A stretch of DNA of 64,000 nt from Micromonospora echinospora (lineage in GTDB: Bacteria; Actinomycetota; Actinomycetes; Mycobacteriales; Micromonosporaceae), in assembly GCF_014203425.1 (NCBI RefSeq), contig NZ_JACHJC010000001.1:5420001-5484000 (forward strand). Direction: 5' to 3'. Both the position numbers and the translations under genes were made by a program. Within the stretch, counting starts at the first letter, position 1; each line of letters opens with the position of its first letter. The notes beneath the pieces were generated by a model that was not told where the DNA came from, did no database searches, and saw only the letters and a program-made list of their open reading frames with translations. Below are positions 54,159 through 63,703 of this stretch, in pieces.

Positions 54159-57100
54159 TCAGCTCTGGACGAACACCGCCACGCTGCGCGCGGGCACGGT
54201 GAACGTGCCGGCCGCCCGGTCGAATGACGCCGTACGCAGCGCCGGGTCCGCCGAGTTCCGCAGCACCGGATGCAGCGCCACGTTCGCCCCGCGCAGCCCG
54301 CTGACGGTCTGCTTCGCCGTCTCCGGCGTGGCGTTGAAGACGACAGTCACCGACTTCCACTTCCCGTCCAGCCCTCGCGCGTCGAGGGTCATGGTGAGCA
54401 CGCCCGGGGTCTCCTTCGCGCCGGACAGCGGGAACGCCACCCGCTTCTGCACCTGCTCGGCGGTGTCGAGCCCGAACACCGGCGAGGACCGGCGCACGCG
54501 CAGCAGCTCCGCGTACCGGGCGTCGGCCAGCTCGACCGCCGCGCAGTCCGGCACCAGCTTCGGGTCGGCCAGCAACGGCTTCGCGTACGACCACTTGTCC
54601 CGGTTGTCCTGCTCCGGCGGCAGGCCGGCGCCGAACCCGTTGCCCTGGGCGCAGTCCCAGCGGATCTGGTTGAACCAGTCCCCCGAGTTGTACGAATTGC
54701 GGTCCAGCGACTTCGAGCGCAGCCGCTCCGAGCCGGTGGTGACGAACCCGGCGCCCTGCCCGAGCGCGGTGGTCGCCAGCGCGAGCACCTGCATCCGTGC
54801 CCGGTCCTGCGCCGAGGTCCCCTGCGGCAGCTTGTACGCCAGCGCGTCGTACAGGATCTCGTTGTCGTGCGCGTCGACGTAGGTGACCGCCTCGCCCGGC
54901 GCGGCCGTGTATCCGGCCGGCGCGCCCTTGTAGTCGACCTGCGCGCCGGTGACCTGCTTCCCGGAGGAGTCGGTGAACCGGTAGTCGCGCAGGTTCCCGG
55001 TCAGACCGACCTTGATGAGGTCGTGCTGGTGCAGCAGCCTGGCCCGCTGCTCGGCCGCCGTGCCGTTCACCTCGTCGCCGTTCGGGTCGGTGTACAGGCC
55101 GGAGGCGAAGCCCTGCGCCCGCGGGTTGGCGTCGAACGGGCCGCCGCCGCGTACCGCGTCGCGGAGCCGGTCGTTGAACGTGCCGATGCCGGTGCCGGCC
55201 ATGTTGGCCTGGGTGGCCTGCGTGAACCGGGCGTCGTCGGCGACCTCGCCGAAGTTCCAGCCCTCGCCGTACAGCAGGATCTTCCGGCCGTCGACGCCGT
55301 CACGGGCGAGCGTGAGCTTGTCCAGCGCGGCCCGTACGGCCAGGATGTTCGCCTTCGGGTGGTGGCCCATCAGGTCGAACCGGAAGCCGTCGACCTTGTA
55401 CGCCTTGGCCCAGGTGACAAGCGACTCCACCACGAGCTTGCCCATCATGGCGTGCTCCGGGGCGGTGTTGGCGCAGCAGGTCGAGTTGGCCACGGACCCG
55501 TCGTCCAGGAGCCGGTGGTAGTAGCCCGGCACCACCTGGTCGAGCACCGACTTCGGGTCGGTGCCGGCGGCCGAGGTGTGGTTGTAGACCACGTCCATGA
55601 CCACCCGTAGGCCGGCCTTGTTGACCCCGGCGACCATCTGCCGGAACTCGGTGGTGCGCTTGGCGCCGTTCGGGTCGGTGGCGTACCCGCCCTCCGGCAC
55701 CGTGTAGTGCAGCGGGTCGTACCCCCAGTTGTAGCCGTCGGTGCCGGCGACCGCCGCGACGCACTTCTGCTGCTGGTCGGAGTCCGGCGGCAGCGCGGCC
55801 AGGTCGCAGGCCGGCTCGGCCTGGTCGGCCCGCTTCTCCGGGATGGTGGCGAAGTCGAAGGCCGGCAGCAGGTGCAGGTAGTTGACCCCGGCGTCGCCGA
55901 GCGCCCGCAGGTGCTTCATGCCCGCCGTCTGCGGGTCGGTGAACGCCAGGTAGGTGCCTCGCCGCTCGGCCGGGACCGTGCTGTCCGCGACGGAGAAGTC
56001 CCGCACCGACAGCTCGGAGATCTGGGCCTTCGACGCCGGCGGGGCGGCCGGCTTGCGCAGGTTCGCCCAGCCGGCCGGCGCGAGCGCCGGGTCGGTCAGG
56101 TCGACGATCTGGCTGTGCGTGGAATTCGGCGCGAGCGCCACCGAGTACGGATCAGTCACCGACGCGGTGACCACCTTCTGCGTCGCCGGCTGCCACGCCT
56201 GTACCTGATAGCGGTAGTAGCGGCCGGTCCATGCCTTCGTGCCGCGTACCGACCAGACGCCGGTGCGGTCGTCGCGGCGCATCGCCACTGTGGTCGGCTT
56301 GGCGGTTGGCGAGTCGAACAGCTCCAGCGACACCGTCCGCGCGGTCGGCGCCCACACGGCCAGCGTGGGCACCCGTCCGGCGAACGTGGGGCCGAGCTTC
56401 GCCCCGGTCGCGGCCGCGTAGACGTCGTCGAGCACGCCGGGGATCTGCACGCCGGTGGCGGCGAGCAGGGCGCCCTCGGCGTCCCGCTCGGTCACCACGA
56501 GCTGCCCGCGCAGCGCCGCCGGCACCTTGGCCAGGTCGCCGCGCGCGAGCGTGAAGGCGCGACGGTCCCAGAGATGGGGGTACGCCCGCCGTTGCGCCTC
56601 GGTCAGCCCGTTGGGCTGCGCCCGCAGCGGCAGCTCGGTGTACGTGCCGGTCAGCTCGCCGTCGGCGACGCCGATCCCACCGGCCGGGGCGACCGCGAGC
56701 GCGTACCGCCTGCCGTCGGTCGGGCCGGTGGCCCAGGCGACTGTGGACCTGTCGATCCAGTTCGCCTTCTGCCTCGTGATGTCGATGTCGGTAGCGGCGC
56801 CGGACGTGGTGGTCGGCAGCAGCCGGCCCTTGACGCCCGCCAGCAGCCACACCTCGCGCCCGGCGGTGGCGAAGTCGAGCCGCTGGTCCTCGGGGTGGTC
56901 CTTCTCGTCACCGGAGTGCAGGATGTAGCTCAGCCCGGACGCGCCGGCCGTCAGCGGCACCCAGAACACCGCGCCGTAGGCGTCGATCTTCTCCGGCTTG
57001 AGCGGCGTCGCCCAGTCGGTCGGGCTGGCCGCGCCGTCCCACAGGTGCAGGCCCCAGCCGTCGTAGTTGCCGTCGGCCTTGCGCCAGTGGATCAGCGCCG

Positions 57101-59657
57101 TGTCCTGCGCCACCGGCGGGTCGGGCTCGCCGGTGGCGGCCTGCCGCGTCGGGTACACCTCCGCATCGCCCTGCTTGACCCAGACCTCCCCGGTCCGGGT
57201 CACGTCGACGAAGCGGTCGGCTGCGACGTCCTTGTTGCCGTCGGAGTCGACCACGACGAAGCCGACCGACGTCGCGCCCGGCTTGAGCTTCACCCAGGCG
57301 AACCGGCCGTACGAGTCCTCGCCGGCGAACGGCTGCCCGGCGGGCCACTCGGTGACGTACGCCGGGTCGATGTCACCCCAGGCGTAGAGCCGCCAGTCGT
57401 CGTACCCGCCGGCCGGTCGCTTGTAGTGCACGATCGCCCAGTCCCGCGACTCGCCCCGGTCCGGCGTGCCGACGGTGCCGGTGGCGCGGGCGGTGGCGGT
57501 GCGGCCCTTGCCGTCGCGGACCACTGCCTTGTACTCGACAGTGGTGCCGCCGGGCAGGCCGGTGAGGTCGTGGTGCACGGTGTACGGGGCGCGGTGCGCG
57601 CTGCCGAGCAGCGTCCACTTCCCCCCGGCGACCCGGGCGGCGAACGTGACGGTGGCGAGCGGGTCGCTGGTGACCTGGGCGGTGACGGTGGCCTTGCCGG
57701 GGGCGGGCGCGTCACCCGGCTCGGTGATCGTGATCTTCGGAGCGGCCCCGGCGTGCGGGATCCCCCGGTCGGCCTTGAGCACGACCGCCGACATCGCCGG
57801 CACGGTGAGGCTCAGCTTGCCGTCCGCGGCGGCCGTCACGTCTGCGGCACCGCCGTACACGCCGGTGAAGCGGGCGCCGGCCGTCCAGGTGTCCACCGGG
57901 ACAGTCTGCGGGGTGGCGGCGTTGTTCACCGCCGCCACGTACTCGATCCGGTCGGCGGGCAGGACGCGGGAGAACGCGAAGACACCGGGGCCGTCGGCGG
58001 CGTGCCGGGTGACCTGGACGCCGTCGCGCAGCGCCGGGTGCGCAGCCCGCAGGCCGCCCAGCTCGGCGATGGTCCGGTAGAGCGGGTGGCGGGTGTCGTA
58101 CTGGTCGACGGCGTGGGTCCGGGTGGTGCCGATCAGGTCGTCGTCGAGGTAGTCGGCGGTCCGCGAGGCGAACATGTCCTGCCGGGCGTCCTTGTCCCCG
58201 CCCGGTCCGGTGAAGCCCTGCTCGTCGCCGGAGTACACGACCGGCTGGCCGCGGGTGAGGAACATGAGCTGGTGGGCGAGCCGGCTGCGCTTCAGCTGGG
58301 CGGCGTCGTCCCCGCCGGCGGCGGCGACGAACGAGCCGATCCGGCCCATGTCGTGATTGCCGAGGAACGTGGTGAGCCGGTTGGCGTTCGTGTCCCGCGC
58401 GGCGTACAGGTCGTCCTTGGCGTACACGTCGGCGAGCGCCTTGGCCGAGCCGTCGGCGGCGGCGTAGCCGCGGGCCGCCTCCTGGAAGGAGAAGTCGAGC
58501 GTGGCGGGGAGACCGCCGCGCCGCACGTAGGTGGACTGGATCTCCTGTTCGGCGCTGTAGACCTCGCCGAACATGAAGAAGTCCTTCTTGCCGGCCTTGG
58601 CCGCGGCGGACTCGACACCTCGGGCGAACTGCGGCCAGAATTCGAGATTCGAGTGCTTGACGGTGTCGAGGCGGAACCCGTCCACGCCGGCCTTGCCGAT
58701 CCACTCGGCGTAGATGTCGGTCATGCCCCGCACCACTTCGGGCCGCTCGGTCCACAGGTCGTCGAGGCGGGAGAAGTCACCGTACTCGCTGTTCTCCCCG
58801 GCGAAGGTGGAGTCACCGCGGTTGTGGTACATGGTCGGATCGTTCAGCCACCCCGGCACCTTGACCTTCGCGTCGGCCGGGGTGGCGAACGTCGGCGTGT
58901 ACGGAAACGACTTCTCGTTGACGGCGGGGAATTTCCGGGTGCCGTCGGCGTAGTTCCGGTCCTCGAAGGGACGTCCCTGCGCGTCGCGGTAGGGCGCGGT
59001 CTTCTTGTCCACGTAGCCGTACTTGTCCTCGGCGTACCGGATGACGTCGGCGGTGTGGTTCACGATGATGTCGAGGTAGACCTTGATGCCCCGGCGGTGG
59101 GCGAGGTCGACCAGCTTCTTCAGCTCCGCGTTCGTGCCGAAGTGCGGGTCGACCTGGGTGAAGTCGGTGATCCAGTAGCCGTGGTAGCCGGCCGAGACGT
59201 CCGCGCCGGTGCCCTGCACGGGCCGGTTCTTGAAGATCGGCGCGAGCCAGATGGCGGTGGTGCCGAGCCCCTGGATGTAGTCCATCCGGTCGATCAGGCC
59301 CTTGAGGTCGCCGCCGTGGTAGAAGCCCTTGTCGGTCGGGTCGTGGCCGGTGGTGAGCCGGCCGCCGGCCAGGCCGCCGGTGTCGTTGCGCTTGTCGCCG
59401 TTGGCGAACCGGTCCGGCAGGACGAAGTAGAACTGCTCGGCCTCGGCGGTGTTGCGGCTCGACGCGAGCAGCGCGTCGGGGGACGGCTCGCGGTTCCACT
59501 GGGGAGCGTTGCCGGCGGCCAGGACGTCGGGCGTGGCGACGCGGTCGGTGGCGTCGTCGCCTAGCTGGTGGAGGGCCACCGGAACGCCGACGACGGCGAG
59601 TAAGAGGGAGGTGACCAGGGCGAGCAACGCCTTGGGGGATATCGGCGGCGGTTTCAT
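54159..59657 (-). CDS. Secreted alpha-amylase/pullulanase fusion
   Basis: 1832 residues. Signal/anchor at about 8-32. First GH13 amylase domain (about 70-480) with GVDGFRLDTVKHS (nucleophile Asp near 328), FMFGEVYS (acid Glu near 364) and FLGNHDMGR. It is followed by beta-sandwich and starch-binding/PUD domains (about 560-1150), and then a pullulanase GH13 with the signature YNWGYDP near 1308, VDGFRFDLMGHH near 1426, YGEGWNF near 1464 and VDAHDNEI. This would cut alpha-1,4 and alpha-1,6 bonds of starch or pullulan outside the cell. ATG 59657 with GAAAGG. Upstream operators fit a maltose regulator. Confidence 0.93.
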   Translation of the reverse strand: MKPPPISPKALLALVTSLLLAVVGVPVALHQLGDDATDRVATPDVLAAGNAPQWNREPSPDALLASSRNTAEAEQFYFVLPDRFANGDKRNDTGGLAGGRLTTGHDPTDKGFYHGGDLKGLIDRMDYIQGLGTTAIWLAPIFKNRPVQGTGADVSAGYHGYWITDFTQVDPHFGTNAELKKLVDLAHRRGIKVYLDIIVNHTADVIRYAEDKYGYVDKKTAPYRDAQGRPFEDRNYADGTRKFPAVNEKSFPYTPTFATPADAKVKVPGWLNDPTMYHNRGDSTFAGENSEYGDFSRLDDLWTERPEVVRGMTDIYAEWIGKAGVDGFRLDTVKHSNLEFWPQFARGVESAAAKAGKKDFFMFGEVYSAEQEIQSTYVRRGGLPATLDFSFQEAARGYAAADGSAKALADVYAKDDLYAARDTNANRLTTFLGNHDMGRIGSFVAAAGGDDAAQLKRSRLAHQLMFLTRGQPVVYSGDEQGFTGPGGDKDARQDMFASRTADYLDDDLIGTTRTHAVDQYDTRHPLYRTIAELGGLRAAHPALRDGVQVTRHAADGPGVFAFSRVLPADRIEYVAAVNNAATPQTVPVDTWTAGARFTGVYGGAADVTAAADGKLSLTVPAMSAVVLKADRGIPHAGAAPKITITEPGDAPAPGKATVTAQVTSDPLATVTFAARVAGGKWTLLGSAHRAPYTVHHDLTGLPGGTTVEYKAVVRDGKGRTATARATGTVGTPDRGESRDWAIVHYKRPAGGYDDWRLYAWGDIDPAYVTEWPAGQPFAGEDSYGRFAWVKLKPGATSVGFVVVDSDGNKDVAADRFVDVTRTGEVWVKQGDAEVYPTRQAATGEPDPPVAQDTALIHWRKADGNYDGWGLHLWDGAASPTDWATPLKPEKIDAYGAVFWVPLTAGASGLSYILHSGDEKDHPEDQRLDFATAGREVWLLAGVKGRLLPTTTSGAATDIDITRQKANWIDRSTVAWATGPTDGRRYALAVAPAGGIGVADGELTGTYTELPLRAQPNGLTEAQRRAYPHLWDRRAFTLARGDLAKVPAALRGQLVVTERDAEGALLAATGVQIPGVLDDVYAAATGAKLGPTFAGRVPTLAVWAPTARTVSLELFDSPTAKPTTVAMRRDDRTGVWSVRGTKAWTGRYYRYQVQAWQPATQKVVTASVTDPYSVALAPNSTHSQIVDLTDPALAPAGWANLRKPAAPPASKAQISELSVRDFSVADSTVPAERRGTYLAFTDPQTAGMKHLRALGDAGVNYLHLLPAFDFATIPEKRADQAEPACDLAALPPDSDQQQKCVAAVAGTDGYNWGYDPLHYTVPEGGYATDPNGAKRTTEFRQMVAGVNKAGLRVVMDVVYNHTSAAGTDPKSVLDQVVPGYYHRLLDDGSVANSTCCANTAPEHAMMGKLVVESLVTWAKAYKVDGFRFDLMGHHPKANILAVRAALDKLTLARDGVDGRKILLYGEGWNFGEVADDARFTQATQANMAGTGIGTFNDRLRDAVRGGGPFDANPRAQGFASGLYTDPNGDEVNGTAAEQRARLLHQHDLIKVGLTGNLRDYRFTDSSGKQVTGAQVDYKGAPAGYTAAPGEAVTYVDAHDNEILYDALAYKLPQGTSAQDRARMQVLALATTALGQGAGFVTTGSERLRSKSLDRNSYNSGDWFNQIRWDCAQGNGFGAGLPPEQDNRDKWSYAKPLLADPKLVPDCAAVELADARYAELLRVRRSSPVFGLDTAEQVQKRVAFPLSGAKETPGVLTMTLDARGLDGKWKSVTVVFNATPETAKQTVSGLRGANVALHPVLRNSADPALRTASFDRAAGTFTVPARSVAVFVQS

Positions 59658-59700
59658 CGACGGCCTTTCTCTGGTCGCTGATTCGCCCGCACGCTAGCCC

Positions 59701-59761
59701 TTGCCGAAACATTCTGCAATACCTTGCAAACCCTGCCGCAACAAAGCAGTTACCTTGCAAG
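59701..59761. promoter_or_regulatory. Maltose/starch-type LacI operators upstream of the pullulanase
   Basis: TTGCCGAAACATTCTGCAA at 59701-59719 is a dyad (TTGC-x-GAA...TTC-x-GCAA) like those bound by actinobacterial MalR-type LacI repressors. Two further CTTGCAA elements follow (ACCTTGCAAAC and TACCTTGCAAGG, the last with an 8-bp CTTGCAAG palindrome). They lie 44-104 bp upstream of the gene start. Binding is inferred. Confidence 0.6.
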
Positions 59762-59800
59762 GGGGGTGCACGCGTGTCGCCCCGAACCGGAGCGCGGGTT

Positions 59801-60493
59801 CTACCAAGCGGCGCAGGGCGCGCCGTCGACAGTGCAGCTCGCCGGCCGGGTGCCGGCCCGCTCGATGTGGAACCGCACCGGCAGGGACTGCCCCGGGGCC
59901 AGGTCGAATCCGCTGCGGTAGGTGAAGACGCCGTCGTCGAAGCGGAACACGCCCTGCTCGGCGCCCTCGACCCAGGCGGTGACCAGCCGGCCACCCGGGA
60001 ACGCCGCGCGAACCGTCCAGCCCCGGTGCGTGCGCGCGGTGTTGACGAGCAGCACCTCGCCGATGAAGCCGCCGTCGAAGGCGCTCTGCACGCTGTACCT
60101 TCCGGTCACCACGGACGGCGGCGCCACGGGCGGAGGAGGCGACGGGGGCAGCACCGGCCGGGCGACGGCCCGAGGGTTGGGTGTCGACGCGGCCGGCGTC
60201 GGCGCGGCGGGCAGCACCGTGGACCGGGGCGACAGGCCCGGCCTCACCGGAGCGGTGGCGGAGACCGACGACGGACCGGTGGCGCCGACCGCCGTGGGGA
60301 TCAGCGGCATGTGCGGCAGCGGCATCAGCGGATCGGCCGGATCGGCCGCCGGGAACGTGCTCCGGCCCCGGACCGAACCGAGCGCCACTGCCAGCAGGAC
60401 CACCATCACGACCACGCCGGTGGCGACGAGGATCCAGGGGGACGAGGTCATTGCGGCTCCGGGCTGCGGGCCGGAGCGACGCTTGTGGGACAT
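59801..60493 (-). CDS. Membrane-anchored CBM2-like protein
   Basis: 230 residues. One transmembrane segment (WILVATGVVVMVVLLAVALG at about 20-39), a Pro/Ala/Thr-rich linker, and a C-terminal cellulose-binding-like beta domain (SVQSAFDGGFIGEVLLVNTA...HRGWTVRAAFPGG...FRFDDGVFTYRSG), ending CTVDGAPCAAW with two Cys as in CBM2. The domain appears outside the cell with no catalytic partner in the same chain. It lies upstream of the pullulanase on the same strand, 143 bp apart, and may tether polysaccharide. The ATG has CAGGAGGA. Confidence 0.7.
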   Translation of the reverse strand: MSHKRRSGPQPGAAMTSSPWILVATGVVVMVVLLAVALGSVRGRSTFPAADPADPLMPLPHMPLIPTAVGATGPSSVSATAPVRPGLSPRSTVLPAAPTPAASTPNPRAVARPVLPPSPPPPVAPPSVVTGRYSVQSAFDGGFIGEVLLVNTARTHRGWTVRAAFPGGRLVTAWVEGAEQGVFRFDDGVFTYRSGFDLAPGQSLPVRFHIERAGTRPASCTVDGAPCAAW

Positions 60494-60647
60494 GGTCCTC
60501 CTGTCGGGGGTCCGGGCCAGCGTAGCCACCCGGACCGGGCTGCGGCGAGCATCCCGGTCGAGCACTGCCGCACGGCGTGAACACCTGATACCTTGCACGC
60601 CGATCAATGACCACAATGGCTCGTCGAGCCGGTAGGACGGATGGCCA

Positions 60648-61247
60648 GTGACTGAGTGGCAGGGCAACATCCGGCGGGCGTCCACGGCGGACGCCGCCGT
60701 CGTGACCGCGATTCTCGCCGAGGCGTTCATGCGGGATCCGGTGAGCGGCTGGGTCTTCCCGGCCGACGACCACCGCGCGCGGGTCCATCCCGCCTTCTTC
60801 GGACCGTTCGTCGCGCTGGCGCTGCGCACCGGGGAGGTCCACGTCGCTGGTGACGGGCTGGGCGCGACGCTCTGGCTGCCCACCGGCGACGGGCACGAGG
60901 CCGAGGACGGCGACGAGTTCGCCGAGATGGAGGCCGCGATCGGCGCGGAGGCCATGAAGCGGTTCGGCATGCTCGACGAGATGATGAGCGCCCGGCACCC
61001 GAGCGAGCCGCACTGGTACCTGCCCTTCATCGCGGTGCACCCGGACCATCACGGCAGGGGCGTCGGGTCGGCGCTGCTGCGTAACAAGCTGGCCGAGCTG
61101 GATCAGGCCGGTTCCGCCGCGTACCTGGAGGCCAGCTCGCCGCGCAACGCCGCGCTCTACGAGCGGCTCGGGTTCCGGCGCCGCCCGGTCACGCTCGACC
61201 TGCCGGACGGGCCCAGCCTCTACCCGATGTGGCGCGACCCGGCCTGA
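60648..61247 (+). CDS. GNAT family N-acetyltransferase
   Basis: 199 residues. The acetyl-CoA motif A is IAVHPDHHGRGVGSALLR (about 124-141) and the C-terminal AAYLEASSPRNAALYERLGF completes the fold. Substrate unknown. GTG start 60648. It converges on the GOLPH3-like gene with a hairpin between. Confidence 0.85.
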   Translation: MTEWQGNIRRASTADAAVVTAILAEAFMRDPVSGWVFPADDHRARVHPAFFGPFVALALRTGEVHVAGDGLGATLWLPTGDGHEAEDGDEFAEMEAAIGAEAMKRFGMLDEMMSARHPSEPHWYLPFIAVHPDHHGRGVGSALLRNKLAELDQAGSAAYLEASSPRNAALYERLGFRRRPVTLDLPDGPSLYPMWRDPA

Positions 61248-61254
61248 CCGGATC

Positions 61255-61285
61255 GTCCCGCCCCGGGCCTCACCCGGGGCGGGAC
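61255..61285. terminator. 13-bp hairpin between convergent genes
   Basis: GTCCCGCCCCGGG at 61255-61267, a 5-nt loop and its exact complement at 61273-61285. It sits directly before the stop codon of the GOLPH3-like gene. Confidence 0.7.
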
Positions 61286-61286
61286 G

Positions 61287-61940
61287 TCAACGCCGTACCG
61301 TCGTGGTGCTGACGTCGAGCGCGCCCACGACGGCGGCGAGCAGTCCGTCGAGCTGCCCCGGCAGGAACCGCCGGCAGTCCCGCATCCGGACGCCGACCTG
61401 CGGGTCGAAGATGTTCGTGGCCAGTCCGACCGCCTCGGCGAGGCTTGCCAGCAGCAGCGTGCCCGGATCCAGCTCGGCCGGGGACGAGTGCATCAGCATG
61501 GCCGTCAGCCGGACCCGCGGCGAGGCCGCCTGGTTCGGGTCGTTGGCCGGCCAGCGCACCGTCCGGCCGATCAGTTTGCCCTGCTCCCGGCGGAGGACGC
61601 CGGCGGTGACCAGCCGGGTGCCCACGCGCTCGTTGATGTTGAGCTGGGTCCGCAGGTAGCGGATCCACAGCCGGGCCGGGTGCGCGCCCTCGCGACGGAG
61701 GATCTCGGTGATCAGCAGATCGGTCAGCGGCTCCTGCCACAGTCGTGGATCGACAGCGGCGAGCCCGCCGCCGTCGAGGGCGATCCGGCCCTCGAACATC
61801 AATTCGGCGAGCGCGGCGCCGGCCAGCCCGCACTCCAGCCGGTCGACGGCGACATGCGGCTTGCCGGTGAACTCGTCGTGTCCGATAAGGAACAGCGCAT
61901 CCGCAAGCCGATAGGTGGCCTGCGCACCGGGGTAGGTCAT
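61287..61940 (-). CDS. GOLPH3/VPS74-like protein
   Basis: 217 residues. The bacterial GPP34 family, best known as eukaryotic Golgi phosphatidylinositol-4-phosphate readers: LADALFLIGHDEFTGKPHVAVDRLECGLAGAALAEL, LAAVDPRLWQEPLTDLL, and a C-terminal half with LLLASLAEAVGLA. Actinobacterial members are numerous and of unknown role. The ATG 61940 (MTYPGAQATYR) has GAGGATGG upstream and is preferred over 61997. Confidence 0.82.
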   Translation of the reverse strand: MTYPGAQATYRLADALFLIGHDEFTGKPHVAVDRLECGLAGAALAELMFEGRIALDGGGLAAVDPRLWQEPLTDLLITEILRREGAHPARLWIRYLRTQLNINERVGTRLVTAGVLRREQGKLIGRTVRWPANDPNQAASPRVRLTAMLMHSSPAELDPGTLLLASLAEAVGLATNIFDPQVGVRMRDCRRFLPGQLDGLLAAVVGALDVSTTTVRR

Positions 61941-62139
61941 GGTCCATCCTCGAACGGTGGCCGTGAACGTCGACACGGGACGGTACGGCATGACCACGCA
62001 CAGCTCAATTCCGGTCGATGAGGCGCGCCCTAATCGATATCGAAGCGGGCTTGTGACAATCAGTGATCACCAATACCCTGCTTCAGGTTGTTCCGAAGTA
62101 GACAGCTGAACCCTCTCACTCCCCTCCCCTGGAGAAGCC

Positions 62140-63651
62140 TTGTCCTCCGATCCGTTCTTTTCCGACGGTGGGCTGCGCCGCGGTCGTCTCGGCACCGCTC
62201 ACCTCGTCTTCTTCACAGTCGCCGCGTCGGCGCCGCTGACCGTTCTTGGCGGTGGTGTCACCACCATGTACGCCGTCAGCGGCAACATCGGCGCCGCGCT
62301 CGGGTACGTGCTGCTTGCGGCAGTACTCGCCGTCTTCGCCACCGGTTACGCCGCGATGAGCCGGTACGTCGCCAACGCGGGCGCGTTCTACGCGTACATC
62401 GCCAACGGCCTCGGCCGAGCCGGCGGGGTGGCCGGCTCGGCGGTCGCGCTGGCCGCGTACAACGCCATCCAGATCGGCCTCTACGGCCTGCTCGGCGCGA
62501 TCCTCGGCGACTTCATGGACGCCAAGACCGGCATCAGCCTCGACTGGTGGGTCTGGGCGCTGCTGGCCTGGGTCTTCATCGGCGCGCTCGGCGTCCTGCG
62601 CATCGACCTGAACGCCACCGTGCTGGCGGTGCTGCTCATCCTCGAGTGCATCGCCGTGCTGATCTTCGACCTGGTCGCCTTCGCCAACCCGGCCGGCGGC
62701 ACGGTCACCACCGCCGGCATCAGCCCCGGCCACCTGTTCGGCGCCGGATTCGGCGCGGTGCTCGCATTCACCATCGCCTCCTTCACCGGCTTCGAGAGCG
62801 GCGCCATCTACAGCGAGGAGGTCAAGGACCCGCGGCGCACCGTGGCCCGGGCCACCTACATCGCGGTGGTGTTCACCGGCCTGTTCTACGCCTTCTCCGC
62901 GTGGGCGCTGACCGTGCTGACCGGCCCGGAGAACGCGCCGGCGGCCAGCGCCGAGGCGGGACCCGGCATCATCTTCGGCGCACTCGACCAGTACACCGGC
63001 GCGGTCGTCGCGGACATCGCCAACGTCCTGTTCATCACCAGCGTGCTCGCCGCCCTGCTGTCGTTCCACAACGGCGTGGCGCGTTACCTGTTCGCGCTGG
63101 GCCGCGAGCGGGTCCTGCCGCGCTTCCTGGGCGCGACCTCCAGCCGCAGCGGCGCCCCGGTCGCGGGCTCGGTGGTGCAGAGCGTGCTCGCCGTCGTGGT
63201 GTTCCTGGCCTTCGCGATGACCGGCCGCGACCCGGTGATCGACCTGTTCACCTGGCTGTCCGGCGCGGCGGCGGTGGGCGTCGTGCTGCTGATGACGCTC
63301 ACCTCGGCCTCCGTGGTGGGCTTCTTCCGGGGCCGTCCCGGCCCGGAGAGCGCGTGGCAGCGGGCGATCGCCCCGGGGCTCGGCACGATCCTGCTCACCG
63401 CCGTGCTGCTGGTACTGCTGTTCAACTTCGACGCGCTGCTCGCGCCCGACACCGCGAGCTACCTGAAGTGGCTGCTGCCGGCGATTCCGGTGGTGGCGGG
63501 CGTGCTCGGCCTGCTCTGGGGCCTGGTGCTGCGCACCAGCCGGCCCGAGACGTACCGCCGGATCGGCCAGGTCACCGAGGAGGGCCTGCACGAGCCCGGC
63601 CTGCACCCGGCCCCCGAGGCCGACCGCTGGGCCGGCGCCCACCACCGCTGA
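62140..63651 (+). CDS. APC superfamily amino-acid permease
   Basis: 503 residues, about twelve membrane segments. Family marks: TAHLVFFTVAASAPLTVLGG in helix 1, YAAMSRYVANAGAFYAYIA, FTIASFTGFESGAIYSEEVKDPRRTVARATY (helix 6 region) and NGVARYLFALGRERVLPRFLG. It imports or exchanges amino acids or polyamines; the substrate is unknown. The TTG at 62140 is taken as the start because CTGGAG lies 5 nt upstream. Confidence 0.88.
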   Translation: MSSDPFFSDGGLRRGRLGTAHLVFFTVAASAPLTVLGGGVTTMYAVSGNIGAALGYVLLAAVLAVFATGYAAMSRYVANAGAFYAYIANGLGRAGGVAGSAVALAAYNAIQIGLYGLLGAILGDFMDAKTGISLDWWVWALLAWVFIGALGVLRIDLNATVLAVLLILECIAVLIFDLVAFANPAGGTVTTAGISPGHLFGAGFGAVLAFTIASFTGFESGAIYSEEVKDPRRTVARATYIAVVFTGLFYAFSAWALTVLTGPENAPAASAEAGPGIIFGALDQYTGAVVADIANVLFITSVLAALLSFHNGVARYLFALGRERVLPRFLGATSSRSGAPVAGSVVQSVLAVVVFLAFAMTGRDPVIDLFTWLSGAAAVGVVLLMTLTSASVVGFFRGRPGPESAWQRAIAPGLGTILLTAVLLVLLFNFDALLAPDTASYLKWLLPAIPVVAGVLGLLWGLVLRTSRPETYRRIGQVTEEGLHEPGLHPAPEADRWAGAHHR

Positions 63652-63659
63652 CGCCAGTG

Positions 63660-63696
63660 GGCGCGGCGGCCGGCCCGCGAGGCCGGCCGCCGCGCC
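63660..63696. terminator. 16-bp hairpin after the permease
   Basis: GGCGCGGCGGCCGGCC, loop CGCGA, and its exact complement to 63696, between convergent genes. Confidence 0.7.
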
Positions 63697-63703
63697 ACCA
63701 CGA

